A stretch of DNA of 64,000 nt from Oxyruncus cristatus (lineage: Eukaryota > Chordata > Aves > Passeriformes > Cotingidae). Made by a program: the position numbers and the translations under genes. The notes beneath the pieces were generated by a model. It ran no database searches, had not been told where the DNA came from, and saw only the letters and a program-made list of their open reading frames with translations. Within the stretch, counting starts at the first letter, position 1. Each line of letters opens with the position of its first letter. Positions 1-11,923 of this stretch are shown piece by piece. The stretch lies in NCBI GenBank assembly GCA_013399855.1, contig VXAY01006791.1, forward strand, positions 124,001 through 188,000, given 5' to 3'.

Positions 1-515
1 GAGGATTTAAGAGACCTCTGGAGGTCATCTGGTCAGACAGGGCCACCTGCATCTGATTGCCCAGGGCTGTGTCCAGACAGCTTTTAAATATCTCCAGGGA
101 TGGAGACTCCACAACTTCTCTGGACAACCTGTGCCACTACTCAGTCACCACCCTCACAGTGAAAAAGTGTTTCTTGATGTTCAGGAATAAACCTCTTGTG
201 TTTCAGTTTGTGTCCATTGCTTCTGATCCTGTCACTGCCACCACTGAAAAGAGCTTGGCCATGTCATCCTTACACCTTGCCTTCAGGTATCATTTAGATT
301 TAGTAAGATTAATTAGATAATAAAATGAGTAAGACTTAATGAGATTTAACAAGACTAATTAGATGAATCATTAATAAGAATCCCCCCCCCCCAACATTCG
401 CTTTTTCATGCAGAACAGTCCTCTCAGTCTTTCCTCCTAGGAGAGATACTCCTCCAGTCCCTAAATCGTTTTTGTGTATTCTCTTCATTAAATCCATGTT
501 TCTCTCACAGTTGCT
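1..515 (-). mobile_element. CR1 LINE 3' fragment, antisense to the window, 5'-truncated
   Basis: On the plus strand this reads as the reverse complement of the avian CR1 3' region: a block like 'tccagggatggagactcc', then 'ctctggacaacctgtgcc', 'caccaccctcacagtg', and later 'cctaggagagatactcc' and 'ccagtccctaaatcg' at about 435-470. The element's sense strand is therefore minus. The window edge cuts off its 3' end. Between about 290 and 380 the normal short CR1 spacer is replaced by a longer AT-rich stretch of TTAGATT/TAAGA-like units, followed by an 11-base C run at 382-392. Similarity fades after about 515. Any reading frame here is a fragment of CR1 3' sequence and not a gene. The family call is firm; the outer boundary is approximate. 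Confidence 0.85.
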
Positions 516-965
516 CCTGTCCTAACGCTCCATACCACAATCTGTTGTACCTCATCTTGTAGAACTTTAGGAGTTGGGGATTTGAGAAAAGATAACAGAA
601 ATCAGCAAATTGCTGCCATTTGTCGTGTTGTGGAACAACAGAGTGGGCACTGTAGTAACGTGGAATGGAGTAGATCACAACACTACTTTTCAGCAGAACT
701 GGAAAAAGTAGAGTGGCAATAAAGGATCTAACTGTGACTTGACATGGACACTATCCTTGTCCATGCTGACTTCAGTGGCATAATCAAGAGTGAGTAAGTA
801 AGTTTGGAATAATGCATGAGATAACTAGTAGGGCAAAGAGGAGTTCTTTTTTATGTTAAAAAGCTTTTTTAAATGTTGTTCTCAGTCATTAGTGAAAGTA
901 AGAGCTGACTCAAGACTGGAACATTTACATTTAGAGGCTTTTTAGCTTGTTAGTTGGTTGGGATA

Positions 966-1016
966 TTTTGTTTGTTTTCTTTCCTTTTTTTGTTTTTGTT
1001 TGTTTGTTTGTTTTGG
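966..1016. repeat. TTTG-rich simple repeat
   Basis: Repeated TTTG and TTTTTG units on the plus strand, ending in four uninterrupted copies of TTTG. Low-complexity DNA. Confidence 0.85.
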
Positions 1017-1661
1017 AGACTGAGATCATAATACCTGCAGTGCCTGTATTCAGCTCACTTGATTTTTAACCCCATAGAAATCAGGTGAGTCCACTTGAGA
1101 GGAAGGAGTTCATCACCGAGGTGAAAGAAACTTAATGGAGTGTGTTTGGAAGCCTTTGCTGCTGATCTTGTAAACAAGCTTTCTTTACGGTTGTAAACGA
1201 GATGAGTTCATACAGTCTTGTGTTTCCAACTGAAAAAATACTAAACACTTTTTTAAATGTTATTTAAAAACCACATACTGAAGGACAAGAGAAAATGTCA
1301 ACGCTACTGCAGCTTGATGACAGTTATTTAGATGTTTTATCTTAGAACCTTTTGCAGATAGATTCCTGCAGAAGCATCAGTGAAGATTGTAATTGATATG
1401 CAAAAATCATTCTGTGGGGGTGGGAGGAAAATTCTGGGGTTCTTTCCCAGTACTGCTTTTTGCATGTGTTTGTTTTCAAGCATGATTTTCATACAGTAGA
1501 ACATTTTATTTACCGTATGGTAGAAGTCCATACATGAAGGGTTAATAGATTAAGATTTTACCATGGCATAGAGTTGAAATTAAATTTTACCTTTAAAACT
1601 AGATACACAAAGAGTATACACAATTCAGGATTTCCAGCTGTGTTTTCAAAAGTGTTTAAGG

Positions 1662-1742
1662 AAAATGAAAAAAAAAAAAAAATAAAGGAAAAATAATAAA
1701 GGAATAAAAGAAATAATTAAAAACAAACAAACAAACAAACAC
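1662..1742. repeat. A-rich tract ending in (AAAC)n
   Basis: A run of about 15 A, then degenerate AAT/AAAGG units, then five copies of AAAC. It could be the decayed A-rich tail of a retrocopy, but nothing recognisable precedes it on either strand. Confidence 0.8.
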
Positions 1743-4700
1743 GTACTTACAGCTAGAACTTTTGAAAGAAGAAAAGTCTTTGCCAGCCCTGGTGTACACT
1801 GCTATTTTATCTGAATAAAACTCAGTCATGTCCATTTGTTGGGATATATTGTGCTTCACATGACAGTATTCCAGACTTATAGTTCAGTAACTTGTGCAAG
1901 TGCACATTTTGAAGATTAAAGGTAGGCATTTCAAGCTTTTTAATGATTGAAATGTTAGGTTCAGCATCAGTCCTGCTTTTTCCTGAATCACTGCACTGTG
2001 CTTTCCATTGCAGCATCCTGACTTCCTTAGGAATCAGATTGTCTGCTATTTAGGCTATTCTACACAACTGTGCAAGCATAGAGTAGCTTTCAGCTCTAGT
2101 CTGCTCTCCTTCTTCCCATTCTTTCTGCTGTTCACCATTTCTGTCTGGGTTTTGTGTGCTTTCTTGCAAAGCCCTGTGTCATGCTTTCAGAAAAAGCCTG
2201 TTAAAGTAATCTTTTCAAATTTATGGAGAGTTCTTCATGAAGTTGTCACCAGAGACTGAAGAACACCTGTCCTTCCATAAACCAACAAATGTTGCCCTTT
2301 CAGTGGTTTTATTTACTTATATCACTTCTTCATCTTTTTTTTTTTTAATCTTCATCAATACTTTTTTCTATTACTTGTCAACACATCAGCTCAGCCCATT
2401 ATTTTAAATTAGAGCAATGTATCTTTGTCCTGTGTCCTCCTTATATAGCTCTGAACAGTATTTCCTTCCCTTCTTTTGTATGCATGTGCTTTCTCTGCTT
2501 CTGTTCCTGAACCCATGCTTTATTATCTGCATGTCTACACTATAGAGGTGCTCTTGTTACTGATGATGCCACATATTATCATTGCTTTCTTAATCCTCAA
2601 AGGATTAATACAGGATTAAAGTGAGAGCAGCATTCCCAAAAAGGAACCAAAAGATATTTTCCCTGCATTATTTATGGTTAGATATAAATAATATTAGTTA
2701 TACTGATGATTCTGTGGAAAAGACATTCTTCCTTATTTGAATTAATTAGCTAATGCAGAGCTGAAGGTTGTCCAGCAGACACACAAAAGAGTTGCACCAT
2801 CCTTCTTGAAATTAAAGAGCTGCAGGGGTAGGTAAACTGAAATTTGTTTACAATAAGTGATCACTCTTATTTTAATACATCAAGCTGTCAGTTTCTTTTG
2901 AAAATAGCTGAGGTAATTTCAAAGGTAGCAGTTAATTTTGTTCTTATTAATTGATGGATTGGTGACTAAGCATTGTTAGCCAGATAGCATTTTTATTATT
3001 CATTTTCAGCCTTTCTGTTAAAATTCCTTTAAACTCACTGTTGCAAGCTATGAAATGCCCATGTTACATGTTTGCACGCTTACCTCAAAAAGGCCATCTG
3101 CGATCTTGTTGTATTAAGGTAAGCAGTGACTGCAAGTTGCACATGCAGTTACACTGGATATTGCTGCTAATCTGAAGCAATTGTGCACCTGATCCATCCA
3201 CTTTTGAAGGATTATATGGCTGAATTGCTTACACAGTTTGTAGCAGAAGTCTTAGAGGATCGAATTTTAAATCCAAGTGTCCAAGACTGTGCTTATAAGG
3301 TTGGTAAGGGAGAGCTTGTGTGTTTAAATGTATTGAGATTAATTTTCAGTCAGTCCATGTTTGTTGGTTCTGTTGTTATCAGTAGAAACTTTCCCGTTCA
3401 TTCATGGCATGAGAAATATATAAACTCTCTCAAAGTATGTTAAAAGACTCTGTGTAATAACTGTAAGCTTTGGATCAGAGCCTAAGTGTCTCCAGAACTG
3501 AGACATGTCTTTGACTTTTCTTGACAGGACTCTTGGTAGTCCCTGCCTGGACCACTGTAGTGGTTTTGAAGTCCTGGAAAACTGCAGAATTCTGAAGCAG
3601 GGAAATCAGTGAGGGAGTGAGGAACATGAGAAGGTTTGTTAGCATATCATAGGAACAGTGAATAAAAAAAAAAAAACCAACAAAAAAACCCCAAGAGTAG
3701 TTTAGTAGTTTCTATTTCAATAGCCGCTTTATGGTGAAAAGTATTCACTATTTTTTTTACAAAAGGCAAGGCTTTTTAGTGCAGCTGGCTATGTCAGAAG
3801 GAGTAAGATGAACCTGAAGATGTGCCTGAAAAACGGTTCAGGCTACTCCTGCACTGGCTACAAACACAGAGCTCTCTCCTTCTGGTAAGAGAAGCACTCT
3901 TAAAGGCATGAACCAACTCTTTTATATTACCAGCAGAACCCACTTACAGGCCAGACCCTCACTTCCATATTCACGTACTATGTGATACATCAATCCCCAA
4001 GCAATTCACTGAAGTATATGGAATTATTTTAACAAATGTCTTACTCTCCTGTACCTCATTGTCCTACCAACAAAAGCAAACCCATGGGAAATAGTGTGTA
4101 AAATCAACTCTGATGCAGTTTTCTCCCTTAAAAAATAGATAGGCTGGGCAATGCACAGAAGACTTTACTGGAACTGCTGATGGACTGTAGTGCTTAGATG
4201 GTACTGCTGTGTTGGGCAATATATAAAGCTCTGAGACAGAAACACAAGATAATTAACAGTGGCAGAAGTGGTCCCTTAAGAGTATGCTGTTTAATTATCA
4301 GCTTCCTATCATCATCATCTCATCTAATGGCTCACCAGCAGTCTTGCCTAAAGGTCTTTATATTGGATATTCTGGTAATGTGCATGTCAGAATGCCAGCA
4401 ATGAATTTTTGTAGCTAATTTAGAAGGCTGGGTACTTTGTAGGATTTTTACATGTTCAGTTTCACCTTGTCCTTCATAGAGAAAGCTCACTAGTCATTCA
4501 GTGCTTAAATTAAAACAAGGCAAACCTCACTAAATACTATGAGGCTTTTGAAGATTAAAAAAAAAAAAAAAAGGAAAGAGAAACAAAATAAATTAAATAG
4601 GCACTGACTGAACCCTGATCTATCTGCAAACAGGATTGACAGGAAATAAGCAATTGTTTGGAGCCTTAGCACTGATGGTTAATTGAAAATCAGGCCACTG

Positions 4701-6649
4701 TGGATGTTTATTTTCTTACATTATCTTTGTGCGTACAGTTTAGTTTAGCTTTCATTGTGAATATGCCTTACTGTTTTATTTCACATATCTCACAAGCCAA
4801 GATGAAAAATCAATAATACATAAAAAATTGATCAATAAAAAATGTTTAAATAAACAACCTGTCAACAAAGACAAATATTAACTGATAGTTAATATAATGA
4901 AGGTAAAACTCTGTTTCTATTTTAATAGTACTTTCCAAATCAGTTTCTGTCATGTATTCATGTATTGATCAAACTCTGGGTTTACACAAATCCTTCCTGA
5001 GTTCAAAAATAGCATTACAGATATGGGTAAGTATAATTTTTCTTGTCATTTCTTGTGTATTTCAATAAATTGTCAGGATTTTCATCTTCCAATGCGCTGT
5101 CATCTCCAAAGAACAGTGACTGTGAGTATACTTTGAATATGGCCAAGCTTAGTGAGCTCTTGGTATTACTTCTGATGGAAAATGTTTTGCCACTGTGAGT
5201 CATCACAATTCACCCACTATCCTAAGGAGTCTTCAGACTGGATAACAAAACAAATAAAAAAGGTGTACCATCCATTTAGACATTCAAATAAACACTTATA
5301 TTTTCAGAATTTCTGAGTACTTCTTCTTAAATTCGTCCGTGTGCCTAAATAGATGGATTTTTAAGAGCCCAGTGCCTCCAGCCCCTTTGACAAATGAAAT
5401 AAAATGACCACTTATTTCATCAGGACATTTTCAAAATCTGCTAACTTTGTTTTGTTGACTAAGTAGAAAATTACGCTGCTTTAGAAATGTGTTCAGTGTG
5501 ACTACTGAGGAATCTGGAAAAATTGGCTCTGTTCAAAGCTCTGATTTGTGGAAGTCTGGACCCATTTTCCTTGTTTTGTTTGTCAAATTTAAGAAATAAT
5601 TCTCAAACCTAGGTGGATGTTTTCTATGTTGGTATTTAGTGAGTAAGTTGCAGTAGAGAAGGTTGGGGGGGACCCTTGTTGTATACATTAGTATTTACAC
5701 CACTGTCAGAAAAATGATACTAATTCTTAAATTTGCATGCAAATCCATATTGTCAATCATGACAGAGTTTGTGTGAAGCAGTGAACAGCTGCATTCCCAG
5801 ATGAAATAAGTAGGCTGCAGCCATGCTGAGTGTTTTGAGTTGATGGTGAGGTATGAAAGCCTGGTGATGATGATTGCCATCTCAGAAAACAACACCCTTC
5901 AGGAGGATTTGAGGTTTCATTTTCAAGGGTAAATGTTCTCCTCTGCAGAAACACCATTTTGCCTTGGCAGAGCATCTACACCTTCCAATAAGCGGATTTT
6001 CCAAATTATGTCTTTACTACATGCCTATTGCATTAGCCCAGTCACCCTGTCATTCGTATCCCTGTAATGATCACTTCTGAAACATTTACACCCTGTGTTT
6101 GGCTGGCTGGTTGCTGCTTACTCAGTGGCGAGATTATTGATTGCAGGCGCTTATGAAGAAAGTACGAAGCAATAAGCTGTGAGAGCTGTTGATAATTCAA
6201 AAGGTGAAGCTGGCAATTATATAGGGATCAGGGGGATTATTATATACAGGGCCTAGAAAAATATGACTGATTGCTGTGGCACTGCTGTGATGACTGCTTG
6301 AAATAAAATGCATCATTATTGATTACTTTTGTTGGTCTTTTTTATTGCATTTTAAATCTACATATTTTTAATGCAAACAGCCTATTCTACACTAGAGGCA
6401 GAATATGCTACTGTAACTTACTGATTTATGAATATATCCTTCTGTTACAGTATTTTCATTTCTTGGTAGAGAATTTTTTCCAGTTTTTCACTGCACTGCT
6501 GGTATTTGAATGGGACACAAATTATGTATCTGAATTAGAATTTTTCCTCTTCCTCTGTTGTTGCCGTTGTATTGCTTTTAAGAATTTTTCTTGTAATTGT
6601 AATATGACAATTATGAGCGAAGGAATAAACTAAAAAAAAAAAAAAAAAG

Positions 6650-6722
6650 NNNNNNNNNNNNNNNNNNNNNNNNNNNNNNNNNNNNNNNNNNNNNNNNNNN
6701 NNNNNNNNNNNNNNNNNNNNNN
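6650..6722. other. Assembly gap (73 N)
   Basis: Seventy-three consecutive N. The left flank is a run of 17 A plus a G. The right flank is 30 bases of AT-rich sequence followed by a SINE. The gap size may be an estimate, so distances across it are uncertain. Confidence 0.99.
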
Positions 6723-6751
6723 AAAGGAGACATATTTAATTCCTTTTTTTT

Positions 6752-6882
6752 GTTGAGTCTTGCCCACTGGTGCTAATAATGCCCAGGTCAAAGGTCAAAT
6801 CCCCTGTGTGGGCCATTCACTTAAGAGTTGGAATGGATGATCCTTTTGGGTCCCTTCCAACTCAGAATATCCTATGATTCTG
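6752..6882 (+). mobile_element. TguSINE1-like SINE: tRNA-Ile head plus CR1 tail
   Basis: The left part (about 6752-6815) aligns by eye with the D-arm to acceptor end of tRNA-Ile. It shows the anticodon-arm sequence 'tggtgctaataatgcc' (AAT anticodon context), a degenerate box B 'aggtcaaatccc', and the 3' acceptor 'tgtgggcca'. Without a break it continues into 'ttcacttaagagttgga' and then a CR1 3' end, 'gggtcccttccaactcag' followed by 'atcctatgattctg'. A tRNA-Ile head fused to a CR1 tail is the structure of TguSINE1, which is known from passerine birds. The first 15 or so bases of the tRNA, including most of box A, are missing or diverged, so this copy is 5'-truncated and no longer transcribable. 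It is not a functional tRNA gene. Confidence 0.85.
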
Positions 6883-9800
6883 ACCGCCCAAGGATACAAA
6901 GGTGCAATTTCCTCTGACCTCCTTCCCCACTTTTGCTATATTTATATTGTTTTCTTTGAGGGAGGGGGAAAGGCAGAGTTATCATTTATGTCATTTCATG
7001 TTTAGGTGGAATTGTGGTGACTTTAGTCATACATGTAAAGCATGTGCAGGTTTTACTCCATTAGCATATGCAGCGTGTGAAAAGCAATATGTATTTCTGA
7101 GTTAATGTAGCAAAGTTCAGCTTTTGGTCACCCTTTGGGTCATTCCTTTGGCTTATTCCCATTAGATGCATTCTTTTAAACAAGACTGCAACAACTCCAT
7201 GCTGCTCCATCCTTTGTTTCATATCTCTCTTAGAGCAGTTCCCCAAACTCCCTCAGTGTTCCTACTCCTAAGGTGCGCAGAGAGTTTATTTTTGGTGAAT
7301 TATTGCCAAAACAGGCACTCCTTCATTTCTGAGTTTTGTCTTTCCAGAATTTTTCGAGCCCACTGGCATTGGCTCTGTCAGACATGGGGGAAGCTTCTAG
7401 GAGCTTCTCCCATAAGTCAGCCCTGTCACTCCTACTGCTACCAAAACCTTGCCATGCAAACCCAATATGTAACCATAATTAAGAGAAAATATTTCATACT
7501 TCAAGGAGACCTATAACCTAGGTCTACCATAAAGGTCCTGTGGCAAGTCAAGAGACTTGTGAAATTCACTTTTTCAGAGAACCAGTGTTTGCTGATATCC
7601 AGCTCCACCTCTTTGCAAATATTCTGTAAAAGGACGGTTAATGGGGATGTTTAGAGTAAAGTGTTCTTCACACCCATTATCTTCACCACCATGCTCTTGG
7701 CTCTGTGGTGTGTCTTATCAGGATCCCAGGGATTTGTTTGGGTGCTCAAAACAAGAGTAACAAATCCTGTGTAGTATTTGGGCCTCTTGTTGATTGTAGA
7801 TAGGAATTAGATTCCATAGGAATATTATACTGGAAAATGTACTGATACCAAACCAAAGACTTGAGCTCCTTTTTCAGATACAAATCCACAATTTCCTCCC
7901 TGGGAACAGCTGCTCCATATGGTGTTGGCAACAGATAAATATACAAGGTGTGTTCTGGAAAAGCTGAGAGGCCTATGAATCCATGAGCACCTTTCCCCTC
8001 TCAGCCCTGCAGGACTAGATGGACTGGAGGATACAAGACACCAGTAATTTTTGAATTGCTGGGACAGGTCTTCACTTAAATTAAAAAAAAATAAAACCTA
8101 TCATGAAAGATGTGGTTTGAGCCTTCTTCCCAGGCCTCCATTGCTGAATTCTTCCATGGAGTGTATAAAGGAGTCACTTCTGAGTTTCTGCTTCTAGACT
8201 CTGAAGAATACTGTATTTAAATGCTTTAAGTATCATTGCTACAAATAGGCAATGAAAAAGTAGATAAGGGTAAAGAAATTACTCTCTTACATGTGATCTC
8301 CAAATTAATTTCAGAATGTTGGAAGAGTATAGCATGTAGTACTGTTTAGAATCTTATTGTTTGGCAACTTCAGGGAATTCTTTGCATTTTAATAATTAAC
8401 TTTGATGAAAATTCTTTGGGTATATGCTCTTCCTTCTTGTCACTTTTCTCTAGATACAGCGTACTTTCCTACTTCATTCAGATTCTTCAGTATCTAATTC
8501 TTTGCACTATGTCTATTTAAGTGCTAAAATTAAATAGATTTGTACTTAGTTTCCCAGCCTGAAGTTTTCAGAACTGCTGTTACCTTTTACCAAATTCTTA
8601 CTCTGGTAAGGAACTCTTAGTTCCTTAGTTATAATTGTGATGTGTAAAAGTGAAGTTAGGCCTAAGAATAAATTTTGTGTTTTGTGGAAATTGAACTTAA
8701 TTGCTTATGGAAAGATTATATTCTGACTTTCCAGATTTTTCTTCTGAATTATTTTCTCCAGCAGCTTTCTCAAGAATGTAATTGACGTATCAATACATAA
8801 ATAACAAATATTTTTGAAACATAATAATTGACATTTTGTTGATAGACTGATGCAATCTCAGGACAAAGACAAAGTAGTCTCAGGAAACTCAAGTTCTAGA
8901 GACTGCCACAGAACTACATTACATCTTTGGAAAAGAGACTTAGTGACTTAAGTAGTATTGTCCCACTGGTGGCCACTGCTCCAGAGCCAGCTCCTGAGTG
9001 TTAACTTTTCGTGGTAACAATTCTTCCAGAAACTGTACAGAAGGGCCAAACATCACTGAGATACAAAGTGTGAATTGGGGCACAGGTGCTAACAAGGACT
9101 GGAGTGTACTGAAGGACCTGGAATGAGAAAGTGTCTACCGCCTGTAAGGCTGTCTGAAGAGCTTTGTTCTTAGCTGTGTGCACAGGATGAAGTTTACATC
9201 ACCCTGTAATGGCTTTTGTAGTAATTGCTGCTCAACTGATGTTTTATCTTTTCAGATGCAGTTCAGCTGCCAATGTTTTGAAACTTTTGTTATCTATGCG
9301 ATTTGTGGCTCTAGTGCTGGCTGTATCACACTGCTTGGTCCTTTGCTGCAGTTTATTACATGCTATTCTGGTACTAGTTGCTTGCTCTTATTGTGCATAC
9401 TTGCAAGTGGAAGAGCTTAAAAAATATTAGGACTCCCAATTGCCTTAGATCCATGTAAAATTAAATGCTAGGAATCACATATTGTTTTCATACTACCCAG
9501 GAGGATTAGAAATTTGTTTCTAAGAAGCAACAAAAAAGCCACTGAATTCCTTACAGTTGCTGAAGAGGCAATGGTTATAGTTGTATGATGTTTAAAGAAG
9601 TGAGCAACATTTTACTAAGTCCTGATATCTTTATCATGCTGATAGTGCAAAGAGCCTGTCATACTCTGGATCACTTCTGGGCAAGATGCATCTTTGAGAT
9701 ACACAGAATGAAGCTTTCTCACACATTATTTTTCCCATGTGAGATTTAAAAAAAACCCAACAACTCCAAAGCTCAGTGATACAAAAAGGAAGCTTTTTAA

Positions 9801-11884
9801 AAAACTGAGCCTGTAGTTCTACGTTCACCTTCACCTACAGAAGTACAGACTTGTACTGAACAAGGTGGTGCCTCACTGACTGATCTAGTTTCCTTTCTTA
9901 CCCTCCTTATCAGGTTTGTGCATCTCTGTAGTGGCACCAAGGACAGATCTGATTGGAAACTTATTTGTCATTGTTTATGCTGTGGACAAATAAATGCAAG
10001 TATGAATGAGATCAGAAGGGAAATTTGGGCAGTCCTTTCTGATAGAGCAAGCCTGCTTTTCCTTGGGTGTATATGGCTTAGTTACTGATGCCAGTATTAT
10101 ATTTGAAAAATTAAGTTATTGTTTAGTGACTATTGTTTTTAGGAGCTTCCAATTTTACTTTTTTGGTTGCAAAATAAATAAAAAAAATTACAAAGAACAG
10201 TAATTTTATTATATTTCCTGACATTTTGGAGGGTATGTTTTGCACCTAGTCTTCTCCTGTGGCCTTCAACAGTGTATGTCTTCAAAAATTAAAATCTTTA
10301 AAGGATGTAGCCTTGAATTTAGAGACAAATATAATAAAGTGACACGTGTGACATTCAGGTGCGGTTGAGGGTGGAGGTGATAGAGAGGCAAAACATGTGC
10401 TCTCCATGAGTGAAAGTTTTCTATAATCTGTTCTTTTTGACATGAAGCACTGATAGAAGATTATGATCTTCAGCAATTCATATCTGAGCATGTCCTTTGC
10501 AACATTGCAAGGAATATGCAGGCACATAAACAGTGCGGCTTACACATCCTTTTCCCTTAGGTGTGGCTGTTTCCTTGAGGTGAGTGGGTGCAATGTTTGG
10601 AGTAGCCAGGAGCTGTGTACTATTCTGGGTTGTACTATGCTATGTACCAGTTTACAACAAGATGTTTGCGTATGGATGTATCATTACCCTGGGTGGAACG
10701 GCTCTTCTTGTGTGAGAACCAAACAAGGGAAGATTTTGATTGATGTCAAGTTGAATTCTTGGAACCTGTGGATTTCAGTGCCTTTAGGTGCATCAAATAC
10801 ATGTTAAATATATTTTTTAAAATTATTAACTCTTATTTTACCTGTCATCAGGGTGGCATGTTCAACTGCATAACATTCCTCCTTGTTTTAACTAGCTCCC
10901 TTATTTGTATATTACGGGTCATTGCTTATGCCATTTACAGGTCTTAAATGACTATATTAAAGCAATATCAGACATTATTAACATTAGTGACACAGTAAAA
11001 TTCTTGGTGCAAAACATGGAAAAGCCTTCCTCTTTTGAGAAAAAGTCCACTGCCTCAGCTTGGTTTGTCACTTTATGAATACCCACTCTGTTGGAAAGTA
11101 TCTCAATTCCTAGAGTTTGTAAACCAATGAAGAAGCTAGTGCTAGAAGGTGAATTTCCTTTTTGATTGCAAAACCATAAACAACCTGAAGCTTTTTTTTT
11201 AAGCAGAATTACCAGATACTCAGGTGTTCTCTCTGTCTGGGAAAATGTCATCTACCTTTCATTCAGAGCTACTTTTTCTGGTTGTTTCCAAGCTTAATAT
11301 CTGCCACATGAAAAGTTTTTCACCTCCAATGTGCTTCATGTTAATGGTAGAAAGAGGCAGCAATAATGGTTGCATGACTTATTATTCTGCATAAAACTAA
11401 TATTGGGAAACTGTGAGCTACATAAAACATTACAGCCACCCCACTCACTGTGTACTTTTTTGCATGCAGGGTCTAGTCTTCTTATCACAGCAAAAAAAAA
11501 TCTATTCAGTCGTTATTTGGGTAAGGTTGACTTTTAGCCAGATCCAGACTGAGCCCCACAAGCCAGAGGCCTAATCAATACCACACTAACTGCTCCATTA
11601 ATCCTCTTTTGCTGCTATTTCCATCTCATCTTTCCAGGAGACTGTTGTTACCTCAGAGCAGATAATTGATTTTTTTCTAGGTAATAAAGGCAGCAGCTTT
11701 TTCAGTGTTATTTCCCTCACACTCCTGTACTGCAGGTCCTTATCACAATCTGACTGATCAGAGCTGTTTTCTGGTTACTCCACAGTAGTTACTGTGTGTT
11801 TAACCTAATGCAAAAAGCCACTGCTGATGTAACTGTAAAATAAGCCAAACTGTCTTGTATACTTAGACCTTTCCACCTCAGGTA

Positions 11885-11923
11885 CTGCAGTAAGGCAAGA
11901 AAACTTGCCTTGCCTTACTGCAG
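11885..11923. repeat. Perfect 15-bp inverted repeat (hairpin)
   Basis: The arm 'ctgcagtaaggcaag' (11885-11899) is perfectly complementary to 'cttgccttactgcag' (11909-11923), with a 9-base spacer. A second register pairs 'aaggcaag' (11892-11899) with 'cttgcctt' (11904-11911) around a 4-A loop, because the right arm contains a duplicated TTGCC. The flanks do not pair further, so it is shorter than a typical microRNA precursor. Confidence 0.9.

Larger units (their letters stand above)
516..6649. other. Gene-free AT-rich stretch with simple repeats
   Basis: No recognised gene or mobile element. It contains a TTTG-rich tract at about 966-1016, an A-rich tract with AAAC units at 1662-1742, and A runs near 3665-3680 and 4557-4572. 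A run of 17 A at 6632-6648 directly abuts the assembly gap. A short open stretch at about 3183-3310 reads like a possible exon, and a CpG-retaining block at about 6090-6330 resembles conserved non-coding DNA; both are discussed as findings. Other open frames here are under 105 codons and look like chance. Confidence 0.6.

Noticed and set aside
57..320. An 87-codon plus frame as a gene
   Set aside because: It is the antisense translation of a CR1 3' region.
6752..6815. A tRNA-Ile gene
   Set aside because: The 5' half with box A is missing, box B is degenerate, and the sequence runs directly into a CR1-type tail, so it is a SINE head.
9178..9430. Cys-rich hydrophobic frames of 80 and 73 codons as secreted or membrane peptides
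   Set aside because: Two overlapping registers are open in the same T/G-rich DNA, with no signal-peptide cleavage pattern, splice sites or family match.
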